64,000 nt of DNA, from positions 12,825,716 through 12,889,715 of the forward strand of contig OY992537.1 of NCBI GenBank assembly GCA_963921195.1, given 5' to 3'. Position numbers and translations under genes: made by a program. A model generated the notes under the pieces. The model worked only from the letters and a program-made list of their open reading frames with translations. It was not told where the DNA came from and did no database searches. This stretch comes from Pegoplata infirma. Taxonomy: Eukaryota > Arthropoda > Insecta > Diptera > Anthomyiidae. Below, in pieces: positions 1 through 9,464 of this stretch (positions are counted from its first letter, which is position 1; each line of letters starts with the position of its first letter).

Positions 1-52
1 AACGGAATGACAAACTTATATATACCCTCTATCACTAGAGTGGAGGGTATAA
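1..52 (+). mobile_element. Right end of an A-family dispersed repeat
   Basis: The window opens inside the end of an A repeat: 'GGAATGACAAACTTATA' followed by the inverted pair 'TACCCTCTATCACTAG' / 'CTAGAGTGGAGGGTA'. The same end occurs at 52.6, 60.8 and 63.8 kb and, in reverse, at 4.8 kb. The rest lies upstream of the window. The terminal segment can fold into a short hairpin. No coding capacity is seen. Confidence 0.8.
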
Positions 53-60
53 TAATACTT

Positions 61-289
61 AAGCTCGAGGTCAGTATTTATTTCTTTGAAATTCTATAAA
101 GAAAAGGTTGAATAAAAAACTTTTATTTTGCATTAATGTTTATTATTTTCTATAACCACGCCTTCAGAAGGGGCTGGGTCAAAAAATCGTCTTTTCCAAT
201 CGCCTTAGCCCAAGTAAAGATCGGTGAACTTTCATCATATTGAAATATTGTTTCATTTGTTGAACAAATTAACAAAAGATCATTAAAAA
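61..289 (+). repeat. Fragments of a CTCGAGG repeat and of a B repeat
   Basis: Bases 62-74 carry 'AAGCTCGAGGTC', also found in the palindromes at 27.3 and 61.2 kb. Bases about 155-275 hold the B-family pieces 'CCACGCC..GGGGCTGGGTC' and 'TGTTTCATTTGTTGAACAAA', which recur at 18.0 and 42.7 kb. Both are truncated. No gene is seen. Confidence 0.45.
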
Positions 290-890
290 CAAGTAAAAAA
301 GTTTAATTCGGCCTTGCCAAATGTAGTGATACCCTCCACCATTTCTAAAAGATTATTGCAAAAAACTTTATTTACTTTTAAAAAAAATTTTTTTGCTTAA
401 AAAAATTTTCGCGAAAAAAAAATTTGATAAAAAATTCGCGATTTTTTTTTTTTTTTGACAAAAAATATTTTCCGTACTTGTTTAAATACCATTTGGTGTT
501 CAATTGTGTTCACATGTGTCAACCAGCAGCCGAATTAAAGCATTTTGTATTTTTAGGTTATGTTGAATATACTAAAATTTTTGAGGTGTCCTTACATTTT
601 CGTTCATAACTTTTTAACCGCTAAACCGATATCGCTCAAATGCAATACCAAATTTCTCGGGAGTACTTTTAATAAATATGTTAAGTTTCAGTAATCTCCA
701 TGCAATATTTTGACCGTGATCACCATTTCCACAGACAGACAGACGGACAGACGGACATCGCTAGAATGTCATAAAATCGATCAGGGACCATGAATATATA
801 TAATTTATGGGGTCCCAGACCGACATTTCGATGAGTTACAAATGGAATGACAAACTTATATATACCCTGTAGCACTAGAATGGAGGGTAT
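290..890 (+). mobile_element. Short A/B-type dispersed repeat copy
   Basis: The left end is 'AAAAAGTTTAATTCGGCC' followed by 'GATACCCTCCACC'. The right end is '(CAGA/CGGA)n', 'CATCGCTAGAATGTC', 'ATTTATGGGGTCCC', then 'GAGGGTATA'. This is about 600 bp with both family ends present. The centre is poly-A/T rich; the small ORF inside is not credible as a gene. Non-autonomous element; superfamily unknown. Confidence 0.75.
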
Positions 891-894
891 ATTT

Positions 895-1690
895 TTTTTT
901 CTAGAGTTACTTTAGTTCTTTAAGGGGGAACTTTTTGCTTCCTAGTCCGATTTTGTTTATCTCTGACATAAGTCTGCCTACACTAAAAAAAAAAACCTTG
1001 TCAAATTACTAGAAAACAGTCTCGTAATCCAATTTTATCAATATTTGACAGTTTTCCTTGTTTTTTAACAAATAATTTTCGATCGAAGTTTAAATTTTTT
1101 TTTGTAATTTTACAGTTTTTCTTTTAATTTTACAAATTTCCAAAGTCTTTTACAAAAAAAAATCTAGTAAATTTACGAGAATTTCTTGTAAGTTTTATTT
1201 CGCCAAAAAAGTTGTAAATTTACAATTTTATTGGTAAAAATCTAATTAATTAGTAATTTTTACTAGGAATTCTCGTAAAATAGGAGGTAGCAAAAAATCT
1301 AGTAAATGCACAAAACCTCCTTGAAAGTTTTATCGCGTCAAAAAATATATTAATTTACAATTTTATTGGTAAAAAGCTTGTAAAATTACAAAATTATTGG
1401 TAAAAATTTTGTAAAATAACAAAGAAATCTTGTCAAATAGGAGATAGCAAAAAAAAGTCACAAATTTTTCTTGTAATTTTACAGGATTTTTTTTTTGAGT
1501 GCGTGACCATGTGACGTATTCGTGCCAAATATCGAAAGGTAGTATTTTTACTTTAGAGCTTTATCTTGTTTTCTACAGACGGACGGACAGACGGACAGAC
1601 GGACATCGCTAGAATGTCTTTAAATCAATCACTGATTATGCGTCGATATTTCAATGCGTTTCACACGAAATGACAAAGTGAGTATTTGAG
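895..1690 (+). mobile_element. B-family repeat split by a CACTNAAAA MITE
   Basis: B sequence 'TTAGTTCTTTAAGGGGGAAC' stops at about 980 and resumes at 1502 with 'GACGTATTCGTGCCAAAT', a GACG-rich stretch, 'ATCGCTAGAATGTC' and 'CGTTTCACACGAAATGACAA'. It aligns by eye with the uninterrupted B copy at 34692-35265, so the block 981-1501 is an insertion into it. Confidence 0.7.
981..1501. mobile_element. MITE with CACT(A/C)AAAAAAA termini
   Basis: The left end is TA|CACTAAAAAAAAAAACC and the right end is GGATTTTTTTTTTGAGTG. The inside repeats short segments such as 'TTTACAATTTTATTGGTAAA' and 'CTTGTAAATTTAC'. A TA precedes the left end, but the right flank reads CG, so the duplication has decayed or the edge is off by a few bases. 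Related ends occur at 37464-38348, 49572-49830 and 56982-57377, which do keep TA on both sides. Confidence 0.7.
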
Positions 1691-1844
1691 CATATTTTAT
1701 AAAATTTTCTGGTTTTCTCTCGAGATTTTCAAATCTCTGGTCAACTAATTTTGCTTTGTTCATTGTTTAAATTTTTCTAAAACTTCTGATTTCGAGTTTT
1801 TCTAGTTTTGCCTAATAATGAATTTGCTCTGATTTTGGTAACTA

Positions 1845-2828
1845 CACTGATAGAAATTTGTACATGACAATAATGAAAATCTACATTAACGTTATGAAAA
1901 ATGACGTTAAAAAGGAACCTATGTAGGGTTTCATTGAATTAATGAAATTTGTATCATAAAATGTAATTGCAAGAACAAGTTTAATTAAATTAATGAAAAT
2001 TGTTCATACAAAATAAAAATTGTATTTTATGAAAATGTTTCATTAATAAAATGTTCTTAATTCTTATGAAATACTTTCATTGAATAAATCCTCCTTTTTA
2101 TTTTTGAAATGAAATACTTAAATTGACTAAATGTTACTTTTTTTTTAATTAAATGTACCTATGTAAAGATCTTTTTATAGAATTAAAAATAATAAAAAAT
2201 TGTTTTCACTTAGTTTTCTCGCACAAAATTTTACTCCAACCTTAAATTGTAATACATAATTAAAACCACGAACTAATATAAAACATCACAAAAATTATTT
2301 AATTAACAATTTAGTTTTTATTTAAAATTTCGTAAAAAAAATCTGAAAAAATCACAAAATAATCAAGTTAAAAAAACACTTTCACATATTTTTTATTTTA
2401 TCTATAGATTTCACTTTGTTTTCTCACACAAAATTTTACTATAACGTTTACTTTTAACACATAAGTAAAACCCCGAAATAATTTAAAACAACGTGAGTTT
2501 AATAAATACTTATTATTAATCAACAACATTTCATTTTAAATTTCGTAAACAAATTCTTAGAAAAAATCACGCTCTGATCAGCTGTTTTTTGCGCGCGTAA
2601 ACTAACAGACTAAACGCGACACGACAAGTGTCAAAAAACAGAAAATTTTGTAAACAAAACTTAATGAAATTTTTTAATGAAACTACGAAATCTAATGAAT
2701 CAAAATTAATGAATATCTTGCACAATATGTATGAAATTTCATTCAGCTTATGAAAAATTTCGTTGTTGTAGTGAAACAACGTTAATGAATTCTATTCATT
2801 AGTGATATGAAGCGTTTTTCTATCAGTG
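1845..2828. mobile_element. TA-flanked MITE, CACTGATAGAAA family
   Basis: The termini are CACTGATAGAAA and TTTTTCTATCAGTG, both flanked by TA (1843-1844 and 2829-2830). The interior is full of 'AATGAAA/TTTCATT'. It contains a direct duplication of about 204 bp (from about 2203 and about 2410, sharing 'CACAAAATTTTACT'). Related copies lie at 44097-45537 and 45540-45740. The TA duplication fits Tc1/mariner-like mobilisation; no transposase is present. Confidence 0.85.
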
Positions 2829-2830
2829 TA

Positions 2831-4469
2831 CTTGAAATACTGGTAGTAGACTCACCTTCAAGCATACCGATCGCCCCCGAATTATTTTTTTTTATCGATT
2901 TGGCGTTGTCCTTCTCTCTGTGTAATCTGCGACAATTTGAAATTTCCCTAAAGTTTTTCATGTGCATTTGCAGTGCTATAATTATGTACCCAACTGTACA
3001 GCTATCCTAGAGAATGGTGTTTAATTTAATGGCAGTCGCATAAAACGCACACAAGTATAAGTTGGCATTGAACTTAAAACTGTCAGACGAATTCAATGGA
3101 AGAAAAAAAAAAAATCGAAACAAATGGCTTTGGGACGATTTTGAAAATCTAAAAATTTAAAATGGATTTAATCTTAATAAAACCTAAAATAGTCTTTAAA
3201 TTTAAAACAACATGACAATAATATTATATAGACATAATTTATTGAATTTAACTATATTAAAAATCATATACTTACTTCCAAATTCAAAAAAATAAAAGCA
3301 TTTAATAACAGCATTATAAATCGAATTTCCGTACAAAATTATTTTATAAGCCTCTTTTAACTTTTATGAATTTGAAGGCAATAATTTAACCTAACCGGAA
3401 TGGGTAATCATGAAAATTGTCTTGTTGTAGCGAAAAAGCACCAAGGACTCTCGTCGGAACTAGCCTACTGGAGCGCTCTTGGTCCGGAGATATGTATATT
3501 TTAGTAAAACCACTTTTTAAAAATACGAAAAAAATCGAAAACTGTTCTACTTGTGTACTTTTGAACTTCATTTTTGGATTCAGCCGATATTTTACATAAA
3601 AAAAATTCAAATATCCGGGATCAAAATTTAGTTAGTTTTTTTTTCTCCCTAACAACAAGAGGATTATAAATTTATGATATTCTTTTGTACATCTCATTTG
3701 TTCCAAAGCCTATCATTTGTTTCCTACTTAATACTCTATCATTATAATAGTAGTAAACTACAGAACAAACATACCTGGCAACAATCAAAGTAAAGATTCA
3801 TCTTACTCGCACTCTCGTTTTCTTCTCTCAATTGCCATAATATGTCAATTTTATCTGATTGAACTTGAAGCAAACATTAGAAAAATACCCTCATTTTTGT
3901 GGTACTTTATTATTAGTTCAAATTTGGGGAAAAAGGTCCTTTGTTAACCAAAAGAAACTAAATACAAATACATACTCGTTGTACTCACTCACACCCACAA
4001 ATTATAGAATTATGTGTGTAGATATAGTAAATTATTTGTCTCGGTATGTTAGAGATCAACAATAGTAACAAAACATCCACACAAATAAATATGTATGCAG
4101 ACAAAGGCCAACATAATTTGCTGTCATCATTATCAGTTTTTAAACAAAAGACAAGACAAAAACTAACAAGTACAACATGATGAAACATAATTTGGCATTG
4201 GGACGTAACAAAAAAAAAGGATACTTCTTTTGAATAGTAATAAATATTTATGGTTAGTTACAAAATTAAATTGTTATTAAATTTTATGAAATTTAAACAA
4301 TCCATAAATTTTGTAAAATATTGTATTTTATTAATTAATAGCATTAGACTGGCATTTTTTTTGTATGGCAAACAAGTTTTTCGTCCGATTTTGAACGTCC
4401 TGGCAAATTTTTATTCTCCCAGACCTACAACTTATGTGCAAAAAATTTGAGACCAATCGAATTAAATGG
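2831..4469. other. Unassigned A+T-rich DNA, no gene recognised
   Basis: Apart from the small palindromic repeat at 3276-3379 I see no element ends here. Segments such as 3640-4240 have less homopolymer bias than the surroundings and may be original host sequence. The open frames are short and lack recognisable domains. Confidence 0.5.
3276..3379. repeat. Small palindromic dispersed repeat
   Basis: 'TTCCAAATTCAAAAAAATAA' is mirrored by 'ACTTTTATGAATTTGAAGG', with a shared core 'AATCGAATTTCC'. The same structure occurs at 31115-31240 and, reversed, at 48305-48425. About 100 bp; transposition class unknown. Confidence 0.6.
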
Positions 4470-4790
4470 ACCCGTGGTGCCAGGCGATCAAAGTTTTGGA
4501 TTTAAAAAAAATATATTTCTTTCGAAACATCATTTTTATTAATTTTGATGGGCTGAACACGAATGTCAAAAAAAAAATCGGTCGAACGGTTTTGGAGATA
4601 TCGCTGTTTGAAATTTGTAAAAAATTACCGTTTTTTTCTACGTTCAAGATATGTTTAAAAAATCTCAAAATTTTTTTCCCTTAACCGTTTCATATAGCTT
4701 GACACAGTCTTTCATTTAAATTTACTTTGTGACAAATTCGATCATTTTAACCCGTGGCGCCCTTCGAGTTTTGAGTTTTTATACCCTTCG
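4470..4790 (+). repeat. D-family dispersed repeat fragment
   Basis: Shared landmarks are 'CTACGTTCAAGATATG', 'TTTCATATAGCTT' and 'CATTTTAACCCGTGGCGCCC'. Related stretches lie at about 8740-8960 and 51425-51520. The open frames overlapping it differ between copies, so coding is not supported. It abuts the A repeat that begins near 4788. Confidence 0.5.
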
Positions 4791-5289
4791 AGTTTTGGGT
4801 TTTTATACCCTCCACTCTAGTGATAGAGGGTATATATAAGTTTGTCATTCCGTTTGTAACACCTCGAAATATTGGTCTAGGATCCCATAAAGTATATATA
4901 TTCATGATCCTCGATCGATTTTAAGACGATCTAGCGATGTCCGTCCGTCCCACAGTGATTCGTTTCATTGGCAAAAATCAAAAAAAAAAGTATGTCTTCA
5001 ATGTTGATGATTTTTTGTATTTTTACAGTTTAATAGTAAACTAAAAGAAATATGTACTTTTCTGATTTTTAAGAAGTCATATGTTGCCACAAGAGGGCGC
5101 TAAAGTATGGAAATTCAACGCTATTGTGTTAAAACCTAAAAATTGATTTTTATAGGTTTACTAAAATAATTATGAAAAATCGAATTTTGAAGAAATCAAC
5201 GAACTTTTTTTTGCAAAAGTTACTTTAATATATTAGCTAAATGTTGTATTTGCATTTTTTTAGAATTAATCTTAAAATACATTTTTGTA

Positions 5290-6190
5290 TTGCTCTGAAA
5301 TCCATATTTTTTCTACCGAATTCCCAAAAATTGACAAATTTTGATGGAATGCATAAAAAAGTTCGTGAGTCAAAAAATTATTTTTTTCGCTTTTTCGATA
5401 GCTCGGACTATGGTTTATAAGGCAAAACAATAAAAATAACTAAGTTTTTGTCTGAAGTTGGAAAAAAGTTAGGTTTTTTTTGTGTCTTTATTTAATTTTT
5501 TTCAAAAGCTATATTATTAATGGAAAAAATATTAAAAAAAATTTAATATTAAGTATTTTTTCTTTACACATTGATATATTATATAGTATTCTGTAAAAAT
5601 ATAATAAAAAATCAGAAAAAAAATATGCAGTACGTGGGCCGTTTTGCTTTAAAAGTTATCTATGACTTTTACTAAAATCCCCAAAATCACCAAATTTTAA
5701 TGGCCTTCATAAAAAAAGTTCGTGAATAAAATTTTTTTGTTTTTCATTTTTTTTGTAGCTTTAACTGTGTTTTATAAGATCAAAAAATAAAAATAACTAA
5801 GTTTTTTTTTTTAAGTTGAAAAAAAAAAATTTTAAAAAATCGAAAATTGGATTATTTTTTTTTTTATTTATTTTATGTACTGTAAATAAAATTAAAAAAA
5901 TACATCAACATTTTCGTGTTTTTTTATATAAAGGGATTTATTGTATTGTATACCATAAATTTATAGTAAAAAATTCGATGAAGTAAGTATACAGTGGGCC
6001 AGTTTGCTTTAAAACCAGTATTTGATTTTCGTTGGTATCCCAAATCAAAACCGAATTTTTTTTTGAGATACATAAAAAAAGTTCGTACTCAAAAATTATT
6101 TTTTATTGATTTTTTTAACATCCTGGACTGTTTTCTATACAATCAAATAATAAAAATAACTAAGTTTTTGAAAAAAACGAAAAAAAAAAA
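5290..6190. repeat. Tandem array, three diverged units of about 357 bp
   Basis: 'CATAAAAAAGTTCGT' recurs at about 5352, 5709 and 6070, and 'ATAAAAATAACTAAGTTTTT' at about 5432, 5790 and 6150. A 'GTGGGCC(G/A)GTTTGCTTTAAAA' segment marks the unit starts at about 5634 and 5994. The units are strongly diverged. They lie inside the 4951-7286 element. Confidence 0.7.
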
Positions 6191-6395
6191 ATTTTAGTAC
6201 CAAAAAAAAAATTTTTTTTTTAGTTTTTTGTTATTAACGGGTTATATACTTAGAAATAAAGCAAGTATTAAACGAGTTTACTTAAAACTTATTTTGAATA
6301 AATTTATTTTCGTAATGCAACAGGAAATAAGTGTTGTGAATGTTTTGTTTTTGCAGTTATTAGGTATTTTTATATTTTTGACTATATTTAAAAAA

Positions 6396-7250
6396 GGATA
6401 TATTAACAGCTTTTTTGTTACAGCAAGTAACTCAACGAAATTTGGCACACTTATTTACGTTATTTGATCTAATCTATATTAAAAATTTGATAGCAATTGA
6501 AAGATTTTTAAAATAGTTACAGCGATTTCAAGAAAAAGGATATATGGCAGCCACGCGAGTCCTTGCTCAGATTAAAATACAAATGTTGTACGTCGATGGT
6601 TATCTAAATTTCTAAGAAATAACTAAGTTAAGTAATTTTATATCAAGTTTTGTGGCTAAAACTCCACTTTTAAATTTCAGGATATACGACAGGTACAAAT
6701 GTCCTTCGACCGATTTGCTCAAAATTTTTATTTTTTTTCTATTAACTAATTTTGTGCTTGCGTACCAAATTTGGAAAATCGTTGACAATTCTTTCTATTT
6801 TATTTTTGTGATTAAAATATATTAACACTTTATTGCAGTTTTTAAAAAGGATATATAAATAACTTTTGTTTTACAGAACCGATTTCAGCGAAATTTGGCA
6901 CACACATTGACATCACTTATTCAAATTTTTACAAAATATTTCAAGAGTATCGAGTAATTTTTGAGCGATTTACAATTTTTTTAAGAAAAAGGATATATGG
7001 CAGCCACATGAGTCCTTGCTTCAATCTTGAAAAAAATTTGCACATAAAATACTGTATCAAAATTGGTAACATTGACAAAATTTGGGAATTTTGTGGCCAT
7101 TTTTGTAGTTTTAATCACATATTTAAGTTTCAGGATATATGGGGGGTAGGCGTGTCCTTGCTCCGATTTTTCCAAAAACTCGTTTTTTTCTTGATTAGAT
7201 AATTTAATGCTTGTGTGCCAAATTTCAGAAATCTGCGACCAATATTCTAT
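6396..7250. repeat. Tandem duplication, two units of about 440 bp
   Basis: Two successive blocks share 'AAAAAGGATATAT', 'CGAAATTTGGCACAC', 'AAAGGATATATGGCAGCCAC', 'GAGTCCTTGCT', 'AGTTTCAGGATATA' and 'GTGCTTG(C/T)GTACCAAAT'-like segments in the same order. The small ORFs here are not conserved between the units, so coding is not supported. Confidence 0.65.
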
Positions 7251-8109
7251 TTTTGCCCACTCGATATATGGGAACGAATCACTGTGCGTCCGTCCGTCCG
7301 TCCATCTGTCCGTCTGTCTGTCTGTTGAAAACACGCTAACTTTTGAAAGACTTTACGGAGGCTTCTGAAGTTTGGCATATATGTTGGACATTTACCTGGT
7401 CAGGTTGGTATTGCAATCCAGCGAAATTGGTCCAGTGGTTCAAAAGTTATAAGCAAATGAGTGAATTTCGGCAAGGGTTTTTCTGGAATTTACGAGATAA
7501 AACACACGGTAACTTTCGAACGGCAATTCTGAGGGTGCTGAAGTATGGCATATATATTTACCGTTCCTCTGGTCCGGTTTGTTTTAAATTTCAGCCAAAT
7601 CGGTCCAGTGGTTCAAAAGTTATTAGCAAAACCGTAAATTTCAGATTAGTTTCACCTTAAATTCACGTGTTGAAAACCCGTTAAACATGTTTTAAAAACA
7701 TTTGTAAGTCAGAAAAATATTTTAGAAGGTATTTTTGTCACACAAAAATATTTTTACACTAAAACAAAAAAAAAAATACACTCAAAAAAAAGTTTACACT
7801 CAAAAAAAATTTTACACTCAAAAAAAAATTGGTAAATTTTTTTTTTTTTTTCAAAAATTAATGAAAAAAAGTTTTTTTACACTATAACAAAAAAAAAAAA
7901 AATACACTCAAAAAAAAATTTACACTCAAAAAAAAAAATTAGGAATTTTTTTTTTTTCAAAAATTAATAAAAAAAAAGTTTTTTTACAGAAAATAAAATA
8001 TTTCTAACCAAAAATTTTATTTTTTTCACGTTAGAAAATTTACTATCACTTAAATAGGGCATTGTGGAGGGTATTCATAGATTCGGCCAAGTCGAATTTA
8101 ACTATTCTA

Positions 8110-8610
8110 CACTGTTGCCAAGTTGGAGGTTTTCCCGCTAAATCTAGCGCTTTTTGTTTGGATTTAGCAGGGGAAAATTGGTTTTAGCGGGAACGGTGCT
8201 TTAGCGGGAAAATCTAGCGCTTTTTGTTTGGATTTAGTGGGACAAATTTAGGGGTTTTTTCCAATTTTTCTTTTTTTTTCAATCGAAAACGCCAAGTTTG
8301 TCGAATTTTAGCGCTTATTTTGTAACTTAGCGGGAGAATTTTATATTTTCCCGCTAAAATTTTTTCGGCGGTTTCATGAGCGCTTTTAATGAAAAGTAAA
8401 TTTTCGTAGAAAAAATAATTTGGAGTTTTTTTTTTTTAATTTTTCTTTTTTGTCAATCAAAAATGCCAAGTTTTTCGGTTTTCAGCGCTTTTTTTTTTGT
8501 AATTTAGCGGTAAAATTTTAAATTTTCCCCGCTAAATTAATTTTTGGCGGTTTCTAGCGCTTTTTTCGTGAAATTTAGAGATTTTTGGTTAAAAATAGTT
8601 GGCAACAGTG
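8110..8610. mobile_element. hAT-like MITE with perfect 8-bp TSD CTATTCTA
   Basis: The termini are CACTGTTGCCAA and TTGGCAACAGTG, flanked by CTATTCTA at 8102-8109 and 8611-8618. An 8-bp duplication is typical of the hAT superfamily. The 501-bp interior is crowded with 'TTTAGCGGGA' / 'CCCGCTAAA' and 'TAGCGC' motifs on both strands, and a segment of about 68 bp is duplicated near 8137 and 8205. It interrupts the terminus of the A repeat, so it is younger than that repeat. Confidence 0.9.
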
Positions 8611-8739
8611 CTATTCTACTTGTTTTTTTATAAAATTTCCACCAAAATTTTGGATTTTTGGAAAATTAAAAATGTCTTCATTATTTTGAATATAAATATA
8701 AAAAAATCTTAAATCAGTTTTTTTGGTATAATATTTCCA

Positions 8740-8960
8740 GACATGGCGAGTTTTTCCTACGTTCAAGAAATAAAAAAAAAATCTTCAAATTTTTTCCACT
8801 ATCTTTTTCATAGAGCTTCATTAAAACTTAATTTGAGCCAATCAGAACATTTTGACCCATGGCGTTTTAGAGTTTTTGATAAAACTTTCTATAAGAGTTT
8901 TTGATAAAACTTTCTATAAACTAAAAATTTGATCAAAGGGCGCCACGGGTTAAAAATATC
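8740..8960 (+). repeat. D-family repeat fragment
   Basis: It shares 'CCTACGTTCAAGAAATA', 'TTTTCATAGAGCTTC' and 'ATTTTGACCCATGGCG' with the copy at 4470-4790. A short direct duplication, 'GAGTTTTTGATAAAACTTTC', is present at about 8871 and 8896. Confidence 0.5.
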
Positions 8961-9108
8961 GGTTTTGATTCAAATTAGTATTGAAACCAAATTAAGAGAA
9001 AGAAATTTTTATATATTTTTTTTTAAATTTATTTTTTTTGTGATTAAGCTCATTAAAACTCATAAACGAGCAAATCCATGGGTAATTTAACGGGCGGATC
9101 ACAGCCCA

Positions 9109-9322
9109 GCAAAAACTGGCATTACTAGTAATAGGCTTTGTAATCCGATTACACAGTTACTGCCTCGGATTACAAATAAGGTCATTATAAATAATGTAAT
9201 TGGTAATGATTTTGTTAATTTTTGGTTATTTGGTAAAACTTCATTTTTTTTAACATGATAATGTTTTTAGGCTGGTGTCTAGTTTTAAAAAAGTTGCAGG
9301 ACGCCACCTTAGTTTGACTATA
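9109..9322. repeat. Truncated CCCAGCAAAAA-type element end
   Basis: 'CCCAGCAAAAACTGG' followed by 'CATTACTAGTAATAGG' matches the terminus of the complete element at 23246-23735, including its reversed right end. The matching second terminus is not found, so this copy looks broken. Confidence 0.5.
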
Positions 9323-9464
9323 TAAGCTAACAATTAACGAAAAAGAAAACAAGAATTACTATTTTCATTTTCCTAAAACCAATTTAATAACTTGGGTTTG
9401 TAACTTGGATAATAATTCACCTCGTAGTGAATAAAACCGTTTTTCACCAGCTGGTGAATAATTA

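Larger units (their letters stand above)
4951..7286. mobile_element. 2.3-kb element with CACAGTGATTCGTT inverted ends
   Basis: The left end is CACAGTGATTCGTTTC and the right end GGAACGAATCACTGTG, about 16 bp of TIR. Both flanks lie in the (CCGT)n tract of the host A repeat, so the duplication cannot be measured. Inside are a three-unit array (about 5290-6190) and a two-unit array (about 6396-7250). No transposase-like frame is seen, so it is probably non-autonomous. Confidence 0.8.
4788..8623 (-). mobile_element. A-family repeat carrying two nested insertions
   Basis: Read on the minus strand, the left end is 'AGTAGAATAGTTAAATTCG' and the right end the 'GGAGGGTATA' hairpin near 4800. Sequence runs continuously 4797-4950, 7287-8109 and 8611-8623 once the elements at 4951-7286 and 8110-8610 are removed. 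The body includes two 'GGTTCAAAAGTTAT' sub-repeats and an A-rich stretch with repeated 'TACACTCAAAAAAA'. The parallel copy at 59905-60862 lacks both insertions. Confidence 0.8.

Noticed and set aside
6981..7660. 117-codon minus and 105-codon plus frames
   Set aside because: They lie in A-repeat and tandem-unit DNA; the same DNA at 54.8-55.2 and 60.4-60.7 kb does not keep the frames.
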